Of a stretch of DNA of 64,000 nucleotides, positions 1-11,079 are shown piece after piece. A program made the position numbers and the translations under genes. The stretch lies in NCBI GenBank assembly GCA_017311185.1, contig JAESUZ010003883.1, forward strand, positions 744,001-808,000, written 5' to 3'. Below the pieces are notes generated by a model that worked only from the letters and a program-made list of their open reading frames with translations, was not told the DNA's origin and made no database searches. How positions within the stretch are numbered: position 1 is the stretch's first letter; each line of letters opens with the position of its first letter. The stretch is from Proteles cristata cristata (Eukaryota; Chordata; Mammalia; Carnivora; Hyaenidae).

Positions 1-182
1 AGAGAGACAGTGTGAGCAGGGGAGGGTCAGAGAGAAAGGGGGACACAGAATCTGAAGACAGGCTCCACGCTCTGAGCTGGCTGTCAGCACAGAGCCTGAC
101 GTGGGACTCAAACCCACGAACTGTGAGATCATGACCTGAGCCGAAGTCGGACACTTAACTGACTGAGCCACCCAGGCGCCCC
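1..182 (-). mobile_element. SINEC_Fc-type SINE, cut by the left window edge
   Basis: Minus-strand copy: GA-rich middle, then the tRNA-like part with the B-box region (actgtgagatcatgacctgag) and the A-box/head region ending gccacccaggcgcccc. The A-rich tail lies outside the window. The close match to the felid head suggests a fairly young insertion. Confidence 0.95.
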
Positions 183-440
183 CAAAAATACATTTCTATA
201 CATGGAGACTTCATAGTTGTATCTTTATATCATCCTATTTTTATGGGCTTAAATTTAAATTAGTAAAACTGGTTTATCTTCTCAGCTTTAATATCTATAT
301 ATTGTCTCATATATATCTAAACCATGAGGAAATAGTGAAAAAAATGATAATGGATGTGACACTAATTTTAAATAGTGTTATGCTCATTGCCGTTCTATAT
401 CCTTGGCAACAGCATTGATGTTTCTGCTCTCACAGGGCCT
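183..440. other. Unassigned AT-rich DNA
   Basis: I recognise no repeat family or coding signal here. The only local structure is the alternating tract that follows it. Confidence 0.5.
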
Positions 441-492
441 TGTGTGTGTGTGTGTGCGTGCATGTGCGCGTGTGCACACACACATGTATGTG
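441..492. repeat. 52-bp alternating pyrimidine-purine tract
   Basis: Unbroken pyrimidine-purine alternation: a (TG)n start, then interrupted CG, CA and TA steps. It contains the perfect palindrome gtgtgcacac at 470-479. Such tracts are microsatellite-like and are known to favour left-handed Z-DNA. Short open frames on both strands here come from the repeat and are not genes. Confidence 0.9.
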
Positions 493-931
493 ATAAAGGG
501 AGAAAGAGTGGTAAGGATTAGGGGTGAGTATACACAAGAGCAGAATGTGAAACAGCTTGAACTCAGTGAAAGAAAATTTGGCATATATCTAGTTTAAGCT
601 ATACGGGGTTAAGAATCCAGAAAATTCACCTTTAACTTTGAATAGATATTTACACACATTTTTTTCATACATGTAATGCTCTCATTCTGAAGGAAGACAA
701 GAAGTAAAATCATATGTCATATATAGGTCAGTTGAGGTCTGATTTCCAAAAGTCACATTTTGTATGCTTCTTTAGCGTGCATACACATACAACATTTTGA
801 CTCTTCTCAAGTGCTAATGGCTTCTTAAAAATTGCTTACCTTATATTTGAAAATTCACATAGTTGAAAGATTGAATGCAAAAAGAGCTTGCTATGCATTG
901 AGATTGATGAAAACAGGGAATTTACTCTTAT
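493..931. other. Unassigned AT-rich DNA
   Basis: No family recognised and no coding signal. It ends at the left copy of the target-site duplication of the following L1 insertion. Confidence 0.5.
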
Positions 932-948
932 AGAAGTAAGGATTTTTA

Positions 949-1070
949 TTTCTGTGTGTGCCAATAAAACTTTATTTATAGACCCTGAAACTGAATTTCA
1001 TATAATTTCCATGTTTCACAAAACATCATTCTTCTTTAAATTTTTTCCAACCATTTAAAATTGAAAACAT
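949..1070 (-). mobile_element. hAT-Charlie-like fragment, probably carried as an L1 3' transduction
   Basis: Read on the minus strand this contains ttggaaaaaa, gaaacatggaaattatatga and an aataaagttttattgg block, which I recognise from the interior of a mammalian hAT-Charlie (MER1-group) DNA transposon. It sits directly beyond the A-rich 3' end of a minus-strand L1, and the 17-bp direct repeat enclosing L1 plus fragment (932-948 and 1648-1664) makes it part of the same insertion. It supplies an AATAAA signal near the end. The exact Charlie subfamily is uncertain. Confidence 0.6.
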
Positions 1071-1647
1071 TCTTTTTTGTTTTGCCTTTTTTGATTTATT
1101 TTTTTCTTTCATAGTTTATTGTCAAGTTAGATTCCATATAACACCCAGTGCACATCGCAACAAGTGCCCTCCTCCATGCCCATTACCTCACTTCCCCTCT
1201 ACCCCCACAAGCAGCCCTCAGTTTGTTCTCCATATTCAAGAATCTCTCATGGTTTGCCTCCTTCCCTCTCCCCAGCTATTTTTCCCCTTCTCCTCCCCCA
1301 TGGTCCTCCATTAAGTTTCTCCTAATCCTCCTGTAGGTGGAAGCATAGGGTATCTATCTTTCTCTGCCTGACTTACTTCACTCAGCATAACACCCTCAAG
1401 TTCTATCCACATTGCTACAAATGCCCAGATTTCATTCTTTCTCATTGCCATGTAGTATTCCATTGTATAGATAAGCCACATCTTCTTGATCCATTCGTTA
1501 GTTGATGGACATTTAGGCTCTTTCCATGATTTGGCTGTTGTTGAAAGTGCTGCTATGAACATGTGTTCCTATGCATCAGTACTCTTGTATCCCTTAGATA
1601 AATTCCTAGCAGTGCTATTGCTGAGTCATAGGGGAGTTCTGTTGTTA
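1071..1647 (-). mobile_element. 5'-truncated carnivore L1: ORF2 end plus 3' UTR
   Basis: On the minus strand, 1647 to about 1311 encodes the end of the L1 reverse-transcriptase protein (ORF2p). An 83-codon open stretch at 1311-1562 includes EYYMAMRKNEIW and SEVSQAEKDRY, typical of the ORF2p C-terminus. The 3' UTR follows, with a purine-rich run and the L1 end aacttgacaataaactatg, then an A-rich stretch. Without the upstream endonuclease and RT regions it is a dead copy. The break at 1647 abuts the target-site duplication. Confidence 0.92.
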
Positions 1648-1762
1648 AGAAGTAAGGATTTTTAAATGAGACTTTTATTAAAAATTTTGAAGTCCTTATT
1701 TAAGTCTTGACCTTTTACTGGCTAGCATCTATGTTTTGTGTTAACAATACATATTAACTTTC

Positions 1763-1954
1763 TTTTTTTTAATAGTTTATTTTTGAGACAGAGACAGAGC
1801 ATGAGTGGGAGAGGGAGACACAGAATCTGAAACAGGCTCCAGGCTCTGAGCTGTGAGCACAGAGCCCAGCGCGGGGCTTGAACCCACGAACTGTGAGATC
1901 ATGACCTGAGCCGAAGTCGGACGCTTAACCGACTGAGCCACCCAGGTGCCCCAG
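1763..1954 (-). mobile_element. SINEC_Fc-type SINE with 18-bp TSD
   Basis: Full-length minus-strand copy, with T-run (tail), GA-rich middle, tRNA-like part and head ending cacccaggtgcccc. It is flanked by perfect direct repeats of caatacatattaactttc at 1745-1762 and 1955-1972, so the insertion is complete and fairly recent. Confidence 0.96.
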
Positions 1955-1972
1955 CAATACATATTAACTTTC

Positions 1973-2639
1973 ATATATAACAGATCTTGGGGGACTCCTA
2001 CCTGTAGCATGATAGGGTATCTGGCACTGGGCTAGCCCATGCATTATAAACAGTGATCAACCTTGGCACAATAAATGAAACAACTGTTTTGTCACTCAGC
2101 AAGAGACAACACAGGACTGTGATCTCTGAGAGAAAGGAGATGCAAATTGAACCCCATAATCACAATTACTTTTTCTTGGGGCCTGTTTCCAGATTACAAA
2201 GCAGAAAGATGGAGCTTAATGTCTATGATGAGTTTAGGAGACAGACGTTGGAGTTCAAGGTTTGCAAATGGATCAAAATTTGTAGAACCAAGGACCAAAG
2301 AGAGAGAGAGAAAGAGAAAAAAAAAAACTATGCAAAGAAATAAATCTGCCAAAATTCAGTTTTAAGTTTTTCACCGAAGATTAAGCTATGTTTGCACAGG
2401 GAAAGCTGGGGAGCTGTGAAAGTAAATATAGATTGTGGGGGTGACACATTTCTGAAAAAAATAGCGTCTGGAACCATCAGGAGCCTTACTAAATGCCATG
2501 GACATTCAATGTAGATTACTGCATGTTTATAGATTAGGGATAGGGCTACTCTTAGAATAAGAGACAATATAGACCTATTTAACAATAGGTCTCATCCCAT
2601 GGATACAACTAAATAACACATCAGTGCAAAAAAGAATAT
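1973..2639. other. Unassigned DNA with a purine-rich patch
   Basis: A GA/A-rich patch lies at about 2295-2345. The small open frames at 2053-2365 have no recognisable domain, and several overlap the low-complexity patch. No family assigned. Confidence 0.45.
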
Positions 2640-4425
2640 AAAATGTGACACTATATACCTAACACATGGGTGGGGAAGGGAGAGGAGTAAAGAATGGGTT
2701 CAAATTTAAACGACCATCAACTTCATATAGACTGCTAAATGGAGAAGATGTTAGATGCAAACCTAATGGTAACCACAAATCAAAACCCAGTGGTGGATGT
2801 GCAAAGAATAAAGGGAAAGAAAGTCAAGTATATCACTAAAGAAAGCTAGCAAACCATGAAAGAGCAAGAGAGAAAAGGATCAGAGAAAACTACAAAAACA
2901 ATCACTTAAGAGTAACAAAATAGCAATAAATACATATCTGTCAATAGTTACTTTGAAAGTAAATGGACTAAATGCTCTAATCAGAAGACATAGGGTGAGA
3001 GAGTGGATTAAAAATAACAACAACCAAGACTCATTTCTATGCTGCCTACAAGAGACTCATTTCAGACATAAAGACACCTGAAGATTGAAAATCTTGACAC
3101 CATGAACCAAAATAAACTCCAAATGGATTAAGGACCTAAATGTGAGACCTGAAATGATAAAAATACTAGAAGAGAGCAGAGACAGTGTTTTCTCCAATGT
3201 TGGTCAAAGCAACATTTTTTTAGATATGTCTCAGGCAAGGGAAATAAAAGCAAAAATAAACTATTGGGACTACATCAACATGAAAAGCTTCTGCACATTG
3301 AAGGAGACCATCAACAAAACTAAAAGACAAAATATGGAATGAGAGAAGGTGTTTGCAAATGACATATCTGATAAAAGTTCAGTATCTACAATACAAAAAT
3401 AATAAACTAAACACCCTAACAAACAAATAGTCAAATTACAAATGAACATTTTTTTCAAAGACATATAGAAAGACATATGTCAAAGAAAGACATATAGATG
3501 ATCAACGGACACATGAAAAGATGCTCAGCATCACTGCAGGAAAATACAAATCAAACCTACAATGAGATATCACTTCTCACTTGTCAAAATGGCTAAAATC
3601 AAAAACACAAGAAGTAACACATGTTGTTCATCTGGGTGGCTTAGTAGGTTGAGTGTTCGGGTTATGATTGCAGGGTCATCACATCAAGCCCAGTGTTGGA
3701 GCTTAGCGTGGAGCTTGCTTGGGATTCTCTTTTTTTCTCCCTCTGCCCTTCTCCTTTGCTTGTACTCTGTCTCTAAAATAAAAAATAAAATTAAAACACT
3801 AATAACACTAATTCAAAAGGATACATGCACTTCAGAGTTTTTGGCAGCATTATTTATAATAGCCAAATTATGGAAGCAGCCCAACTGTCTATCAATAGAC
3901 AACTGAATAAAGATGTGGTGTGTGTATGTGTGTATAATAAAATACTCTTCAGCCATAAAAAAGAATGAACTCTTGCCATTTGGAACAACATTTAGTATAA
4001 TAAAGCTAAAAATAGAAATACCCTATGATCCAGGAATCACTCTACTGAGTATTTTTTTACCCTAAAACTACAAAACAGTAATTCAAAGGGATATATGTAC
4101 ATAGGAGTGTGTGGATGCAGCTAGAGAGTATAATGGTAAGTGAAATAAATGACATAAATTAGAGAAAGACAAATACCATATGGCTTTACTCATAAGTGGA
4201 ATTTAAGAAGCAAAACAAAGAAAAAGAGAAAACAAGGAACAGATTCCTAACTATAGAGAACAAAGGGATGGTTATCAGAGGGGTGGTGGGTGAGGGGATG
4301 GGTGAAGCAGGTGAAGGGTGTTGAGAAGTACACTTCTGGTAAGCACTAATGTATAGAATTGTTGAATCACTATATTGTACATCTGAAACTAATATAACAC
4401 TGTTAACTATACTGGAATTAAAAAA
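2640..4425 (+). mobile_element. Older L1, internally deleted and rearranged, with a nested SINE
   Basis: About 2640-3070 matches the first part of L1 ORF2 (endonuclease region; aatggactaaatgctc and ctgcctacaagagactca are typical). The sequence then jumps near 3085 to the last third of ORF2; 3142-3342 is an open stretch encoding a C-terminal ORF2p segment (IKAKINYWDYINMKSFCTLK). A SINE interrupts it at about 3622-3800. The end carries tatattgtacatctgaaact and an A-run. One ORF2 segment appears out of order at about 4000-4100. Non-functional. Confidence 0.88.
3622..3800 (+). mobile_element. Older CAN-SINE nested in L1
   Basis: Diverged plus-strand copy: catctgggtggcttagtaggtt head, ggagcttgcttgggattctc body and aaaataaaaaataaaa tail. 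The older head and body suggest a pre-felid CAN-SINE subfamily. Short flanking similarity (gtaacac / ataacac) may be a decayed duplication. Confidence 0.8.
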
Positions 4426-4454
4426 AAATCTCTAAGAAAAAAGAAAAAGAACAT

Positions 4455-4625
4455 GGTTCCTTCTGATGGGGAAGAAGCTTGGGGGGGAACTGAGTAGAAA
4501 GGAGTAGGTGGGAATTTTCTGGGATATTCTTATTATAATAGACCTGTGGTACACCATTTATCAAACTGTAACATTTAATGTCTGTGCACTTTTACTGTAT
4601 AAAGTTATACCTGAATTTAAAATAT
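4455..4625 (+). mobile_element. Possible ancient L1 3' UTR tail
   Basis: Resembles the 3' end of old mammalian L1M elements: gggaattttctgggatattc, then tgtgcacttttactgtat and ttatacctgaattt. It directly follows the younger L1, so it may be a separate older fragment. Assignment is from recognition only. Confidence 0.45.
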
Positions 4626-6254
4626 AGTTACATGTTATTCAATTTCTTTGTGATTTCAAAAACAATTTTATAGTTACCTATTTGTGCCTGTTTGAAATAT
4701 ATAGGTTAAATGGGATATTTTATTTTTTAACTATTTTTTAACAATATTGCATTGTACTATAAAATAATTTACTTTAAGTCTTAAGCATGTATATTGGATA
4801 GAGAAATTCTAACCCACCTAATTATAAGATAGCAAGCAGCTGACTTAAGCATAAATTTAGGTGGCAGTGTATTATAGCCTAAGCATTAGCTCAAGGAAAA
4901 TATTGGTAGATTCTTGAAAACGATCAAAACTTAGTAAGTTGCATTAGGAAATGTGTGCTCACATTACTCAGCAAGGGCTATGCAAATTCCCAAGGGTCAC
5001 AGTTCTGGCATTTTCATTTTGGATCACTTTAGTAGTCTTTACTAATGGGTTTTGGTTCTAAAATGCTGCCATCATTTCTAAGGAAGGGGAGGGAGGAGAA
5101 GGTGCAGCCTTAAAGAAGCAATCTGACCTAAGAATTTTACCTGGGAGGAAACAAAGGAACAAAAAAGGAAGAAAGAGACTTTATAAAGAAAAAAAAATTG
5201 AAAGGCTTTAATAAAAGGGAAAAATTTAAACCAGAATTCCAGGTTGGTGCCAGAAGTCAGTGAGGGCCACCATTTCACATCACCTTATTATGACATGGCA
5301 ATCTGGACAAATGTGTCTCATTGCTGCACCGTTATTGGTATGGTGCAATACTATAAAGAGTTTTGCCCACTCTTTATCCTCCAGGTGTTTCCATTGCAGC
5401 TTCGTATTGTTGGGAGTTAATAGCTGGGCTGTAAAAATTTGCTTCAGGTTGGCAAACCAGGTCTCAAACAGGGAGCACATTTAGAATAATAGAAGGTTGC
5501 CTAATTTCAGATGCTTTTCTTTCATTAGTGTGTGTATATATATGTGCATGCAGGATGTGCATGTATGTGTTCATATAATCTAAAAATATTGCAAAAATTA
5601 CATTTGATAACTGACTTTTAATGTCCTACACTCAGTTTTCCTTGCCTACCCCAAATACTAGAAAAAAATTAAGTCATTGAAAGATTTCTTTTGGAGAAGA
5701 AATGTATTAATTCATTGTCATTTCCATTAGCTCCAGTACCTAGTGGGTGTTTAATAAGCGTTCATTGTTGAGGGCAAAAACAATTCTATTTATTACACAT
5801 GGCATTGTCTTCATCCAGCCTTCTATAAATGTGCTTCTGTAAATGTGATTTATTCTAAAAAAGAATAAGCTAAAATAACTGTAATATTCTAAACAATATT
5901 TACAGCGTACCAAGCATCTCTTGAATGTTAATCTCAGGAAATGGAATTTCATGAGATTTGTGGAGTTGCAGTTTGTTTTAAGGGATCTGTTAGCCTTTTT
6001 GGAGAAGTTAGCTACTTGCTTCATTTTATTTCTAAGGTATCTTATTGAACATTGATTATTTTTGAAACTCTATGACACCCAACAGACTACTTTGTAGTCA
6101 AACACTGATGCTACGTGGAATTGGTTGTGTAACCCCATGGGTAAGTGTGTGATGTTGAAGGAGAAATCCTCAGACTCGGTTTTTCCTGATGGTTTAGGGA
6201 ACGGGAATGGAACATAAGAGTGAGATAAGGAAGTCCTACTGGAAAATATTGTGA
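4626..6254. other. Unassigned DNA
   Basis: AT-rich, with one TG/TA-rich patch at 5527-5572. Overlapping open frames of 66 and 74 codons at 5260-5484, one on each strand, have no domain signal. I see no exon signature. Confidence 0.45.
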
Positions 6255-6420
6255 ATCCTAGCCGTTTATTGGTACCTGCTTTATGCCAGTCAGTGGTTGG
6301 ACATTAACCTTAAACTTGACAAAATTTATATACTTTAGGTATAATTTTCCCTACTTGGCAAAAGAGGAAACTAAACTTCAGACAGATAAATAACTTGTCA
6401 GGATGAGACATCTAATAAAG
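6255..6420 (-). mobile_element. MIR remnant
   Basis: Minus-strand match to the MIR core and tail: ctttatgccagtcagtggtt, then a region equivalent to 'attttccc...gaggaaactaaac' and 'gataaataacttgtca'. Heavily diverged, as expected for this ancient SINE. Confidence 0.65.
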
Positions 6421-7160
6421 AAACGTTAATGGGTCATCAAAGGAAATCATGAATAATTAGTTACATATGGGAAATTATGATCATTTTGATGCAATCCACT
6501 TTCAGAGAAATATGTTTTGAAGAATACACTTCTCAGAAGAACTGGGCTATAACACTGGAGGGATTAAGACCTACCTTCTGCCTAAGGCCTATTTTTTCAT
6601 TAATTCAACGTCCAAAAATATATCAGAAACCTCAGACAGGATCATTTCTCTTGCCCAGGACATGAATGACATGCAGTTGTTAAATCCAGTTGATACTTTT
6701 TACTTTTCATCTTTCAGCACTGTTGGACATGGTTGATCATTCCCTTCTTGAAGCACTTTTTCTCTCACCTGCAATAATGCAACACTATCCTGCTTCTGCT
6801 CTGCCTTCCTGTTAATTCCTTTTCAGTTTCCTGCCATTTGTTCCTCCACATTTCATATTAGAATTTTTCAAAACATTCTTATCTTTCTATTTCTGTTTTT
6901 CTCTATTGATGTCCTCTGCCTCATCTTCCAATGCTTCAGAGCTTCCTCCAATGCTGGATTTAGCTCCGGGTGCCTCTGTACACTAAGCACTGTCTTCAGG
7001 CCCTCCTCCATTTCCCCATCTACTTGGAGTTTTGGGAAACCACTGCCTCTTTGATGGTTCAGAATTTATCATTAGTTACACTGTCCGTGTGTGTGTGTAT
7101 ACTGCTATGATTATCTTCCTCTTATTTGCTACCTTTTAAAAACAAATTAGTCACTTTTTA
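6421..7160. other. Unassigned DNA, TC-rich in the middle
   Basis: A pyrimidine-rich stretch lies at about 6720-7020. The 62-codon frame at 6477-6665 shows no domain. A short TG run lies at 7087-7100. Nothing supports a gene. Confidence 0.45.
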
Positions 7161-7377
7161 GGGGCACCTTGCTCAGTCAGTTGAGCAACCTGACTCTTGA
7201 TTTTGGCTCAGGTCATGATCTCACCGTTCATGAGTTTGAGGCCCACATGGGGGTCTGTGCTGAGTGTGGAGCCTGCTTCATATTCTTGCTCTCTCCCTCT
7301 CTGTCTGCCCCTTCCCTGCTCACTTTCTATCCTTCTCTCTCTCAAAATAAATAAATAAACATTAAAAAATAAAAATA
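7161..7377 (+). mobile_element. SINEC_Fc-type SINE, first of a tandem pair
   Basis: Plus-strand copy with head ggggcaccttgctcagtc, full CT-rich middle and aaataaataaataaacatt tail. More diverged than the copy inserted into its tail. The left flank cacttttta (7152-7160) recurs at 7606-7614 beyond the second SINE. Confidence 0.93.
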
Positions 7378-7600
7378 GGGGCGCCTGGGTGGCTCTGTTG
7401 GATAAGCATCCAGCTTTGGCTCAGGTCATGATCTTGTGGTCTGTGGGTTCAAGCCCCGCATTGGACTCTATGCTGACAGCTCAGAACCTGGATCCTGATT
7501 CGGATTCTGTGTCTCCTTCTCTGCTCCTCCCCTGCTCATGCTCTGTCTGTCTCTATCAAAAATAAATAAACATTAAAAAAATTTAAATATAAAAATGAAA
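7378..7600 (+). mobile_element. SINEC_Fc-type SINE, second of a tandem pair
   Basis: Starts ggggcgcctgggtggctc directly in the A-rich tail of the preceding SINE, and runs through ggcccaggtcatgatc-like tRNA sequence to an A-rich end. Closer to the family pattern than its partner. The outer repeat cacttttta encloses both, as expected for insertion into an existing tail. Confidence 0.93.
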
Positions 7601-7744
7601 TCAACCACTTTTTAAAAATTAAAATTTGTGTATAAATGGAAATTTATCGTTATAATAAATGAAAAATAAAATGATTATTTGCCATAATTAAAAGAAAGTT
7701 ATTAAAAACAGAAACACTGTAATAATTCCATCTGCACTTAACTG

Positions 7745-9330
7745 AATGTGGTGTACAATGCTCTAATTATTTCTTCTATCTTTCTGTAGTGTTTTTCCCC
7801 TCTTTTCTCTGTTGGTGGTCAATTACATTGCTTTTCAAATGTTAAGCCAACCTTGCATTTCTGCTGTAAATCAACTTGATCATGATGAATTTTCCTTTTC
7901 ACCAATTGCTGGGCTCAATTTGGCAATAATTTTGATAGATTTTTGCATGTACACTGAAAACGAGATTGGACTCTATTTTATTTACTCTTCTTACTAGGTT
8001 TTGATATCAAGGAAATACCAGTTTGATACAGTGAGTTAGAGTTAATCTTATTCTTCTGTTCTCTGGAAGTCTGTAGGAAATTAATTCTTTCTTAAACTTG
8101 CCAGTAAAGTGAGTTGGGCCTGTACTTTGTTTTGGAGAAAGCTTTATGTTACTGATCCAGTTTCTTTATTTTTATCTCAGTTTATTATTTCTTTTGGCAA
8201 ATTTGTAAGTTGTATTTTTCTAGGAATTTTCTAGCACATTTTTTACTGAATTTCAAATTTATTGGAATAAGGTTTATAACATACTTACTCTCTTTTTAGC
8301 ATCTGTAGGGTCTTGTTTATGCTCATTCTCCTATTTTATTCCTAATATGAATTGTCTCTTCTCTTTTATTTTCTTGATCAATCTTTTCATAAGTATATTT
8401 TCAAATGACATTAGTCTTCAAACTTTTGGCTTTGTCTTCTGTATTATATTTAACCTTTTATTTCATCATCATTAGTGTTTACTCTCTTTCTTTACTATTT
8501 CCTTCTTTTTCTTTTTTTTTCCTGTTTTTTTCCCATTATTTCCTGAGATGGATGCTGAAATCATTACATTTAAGCCATTTGTCATTCTTCTTTTTATATG
8601 TATTCTATTTATTCCTTTTATGTGCCACACTTTCAAAATTTATATTTTATTATCAGTTTAGTAAATTCTTAAATTTCTCTCTTGATTTCCTTTTGACATT
8701 TGTTTTCATAATGTCCAAACATAGAGGGATTTTCTAGTTATATTTTGATTGCTGATAGTTGTCAAAGAGCATATACCTTATGATCAGTTTCGAATTTTCT
8801 GTTTGCTTTATGGCATGGGATATGGTTTATTTTTTATAATTGTTCTACTTATTCTTGGAAGAATTTAACTTGCAGTGTTGGGTGCTCTGATAACATTAAA
8901 TCACTTTTTCCATCTATGTTTCTTGAATTCATATGTGCTCCCACTGACTGTACATTTGGCTCTTACTCTTTGTGGTCCTGTTGTTTTATAAATTTATATA
9001 TTTTGAAGTCACATTATTGATTGCATATTTTAAATTAAGGTTTCTTGGTGATTCTTTTATCATTGTTAGATCCTTTACATTTAATGTAGCAATTGATATA
9101 CTTGTCATGCATTCTAAGTCTTTATGAATTCTTAGATTCTTTGTTTTATATGGTCAGTATTTATTTAGAGATCCTATGGTTTTACCATTTTATTTGCTTA
9201 TCATTTTTTCTTGTATCTCAGCTTTTTTTTTTTTTTTTGGCATCAATTTTGTTTTGTCTGATGTAAATTCTTTATTTGCTTTCCTTTAGACATTCCCTTT
9301 ACTGAAATAATAGGACTTTCAGATAACTGT
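7745..9330 (-). mobile_element. Ancient L1 (L1M class), ORF2 region
   Basis: Long diverged block reading as L1 ORF2 on the minus strand. Recognisable antisense blocks include ccaaccttgcatttctg, ttttgatatcaaggaaat and ttttgaagtcacattattg, in the L1 order from RT towards the endonuclease region. Every frame is broken; the T-rich 110-codon frame on the plus strand (8405-8737) is not real. The subfamily cannot be set by eye. Confidence 0.7.
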
Positions 9331-9385
9331 CAGGGCTTCTTTATATTCCAGGGGACAACCTAAGTGAAATGAAACCTAAAAGTTG

Positions 9386-9512
9386 AGGGGCCTGGGTGGC
9401 TCAACTGGTTGCGTGGCTGACTCTTGATTTCGGCTCAGGTCATGATCCTAAGGTCATGGGATCTAGCCCCACATCGGGTTCTGCATTGAGTGTCAAGCTT
9501 GCATTAAAAACA
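9386..9512 (+). mobile_element. Older, short CAN-SINE
   Basis: Head ggggcctgggtggctcaact, tRNA-like body, then a short A-rich end without the CT-rich middle. Flanked by near-identical repeats, aaacctaaaagttg (9372-9385) and aaaccgaaaagctg (9513-9526), two differences in 14. A short-body, older subfamily. Confidence 0.85.
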
Positions 9513-9539
9513 AAACCGAAAAGCTGTGCAGGAGTTTGA

Positions 9540-10600
9540 ATACCTATAGTGCTTTGGGTGTCATGGCTGGGGTTAGGGATTGCACAATGAACAGTAAAAT
9601 CAAGGAAGGTTAAAATAATAAGTGAGAGGTCAAGACAATAAAATATAAGCAGCATAATTGTGATAATTGTTATGAAGGATAAAGTAAACTGGGAAAGAAT
9701 AAAGCAGAAGGGGTGCTTGGGTCTGCCTTAGAGTAAATAGTAAAGGCATCTCAGAGGACTTGACTGAACTCAGGTTAAAGAGGAGTTCTGCTGGCTAAGA
9801 GTAGAAGATAAGTATTCTAATTAAAAGAAGAGCTTGGTTTTAGGCTCTTAAATAGACAGCTTGTTTTGAGAGAGAAAAGACAGTAGGGTGGTTGAAATGT
9901 AGTGAGCAAAGAAGAAAGTGAAATTTGATAAGATAGGCAGTGGTCAGGCCTTCACAAAGAGTTTGAGTTATATTTGTAATGTTTTAGGAAACAGGTGGAA
10001 GATTGAAAGAGGATATTGACATAAAGTTCACTGTTTTTTTTTAAACATCAGTTTTGCTGTTTAAAGAGTAAGAATTGGTGGAAGGCAAACATGGAAGTTG
10101 GAAGATAAGACTAATATTGTCTTTAAATAGGTTGGTGGCAGTAGAAATGGAGATAATTGGGCCAGTTTTAACTATTCTTTGAGGCTAGAATGGACAGAAT
10201 TTATTGATGTTGTACATCCTACGTTCCTCCTCCTCCTCCTCCTTCCTCTTCTTCCTCTTCTTCCTTTTCTTATTTTGCGAGGAACACTGGGAGGAAATGT
10301 GGTATTGTTAATTAATCGAGCCAGATTAAGGGAAAATGTATAGTATAAGAGAAATTTGGGGAAATATTCTTTTTTGGATGGGTTGATGAGATATCTGTGG
10401 AATGTTTAAATCAATGTCAGTTGAGCATTTGGATATACAAATCTGAATCTCAACGGAGCCCTGGGGTAAACAAAAACATATCAGCTGTCATCAGCATTAA
10501 GTGTTTTTAAAGTTCTGAAAATGGAGGACATCACCTCAGAGGAAAGTATTCTGAAAGAATAAAATGAGCTAGGACTGAGTCCTGAGGATGTTTAATATCT
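9540..10600 (+). repeat. Ancient mammal-wide interspersed repeat (family not named), copy 1
   Basis: Resembles a long, old repeat common in mammals: 'ggatatacaaatctgaatctc' near 10430, 'tcatcagcattaag' near 10489 and 'gactgagtcctgagga' near 10574, in family order. At least four related stretches occur in this window (20235, 23020, 53020, 55000). I am not certain of the database name or class. Confidence 0.5.
10223..10270. repeat. (CCT)n/(CTT)n pyrimidine microsatellite
   Basis: About 48 bases of CCT then CTT/CTTC units, all pyrimidine on this strand. It interrupts the ancient repeat. Purine-pyrimidine mirror-like tracts of this kind can form triplex DNA, but this one is short. Confidence 0.9.
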
Positions 10601-11079
10601 AAACTTTGGGTGCAGGAGGCAGCCAGCCCAGGGAGAGAGGAGGGATTCATGGTGCCACAGAAGTCAAAGACTTGAGAGTTGCAAACAGAAGGGTAAAAGT
10701 TTTCCCCATGTTGGAGGAGTGTTCATTAATTTCATTTTATAAATGGGGAAATGGAACCCTTTCTTTCTTGACTAGCTTAGCCTCAAATCACATAACAATA
10801 TATACTAAGATCTTTGGCTTTCTTAAACCTCTGCTTAGGTGACCAGGCTATTGGCTATCCTGAAGACATTTAGCCAGTAGGACATTTTGAGGGCAAAAAC
10901 AGATGACTTCTGGACTCCACTTCAGGATAAAATAGGTCATTGCAGTTTAAAATAAGTAATAAGACATTAAGCAAAAGTCTAATCTGAAATTGCTTAAACA
11001 AACATTTCTTTCAGTTCTCTGTGAAAGTTAGCAGGAGAATTACACTAGGTTACATTTAGTTAAAGGGAAAAGGTAAATC
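10601..11079. other. Unassigned DNA with a possible MIR trace
   Basis: 'ttcattttataaatggggaaatgga' at about 10731-10755 resembles the MIR tail on the minus strand, but the match is too short to call. Nothing else recognised. Confidence 0.4.

Noticed and set aside
384..597. Overlapping 64-66-codon frames on both strands
   Set aside because: Both are created by the alternating TG/CA tract; no domain or start context.
8405..8737. 110-codon Phe/Leu/Ser-rich frame
   Set aside because: It is the antisense of an ancient L1 ORF2, T-rich by composition.
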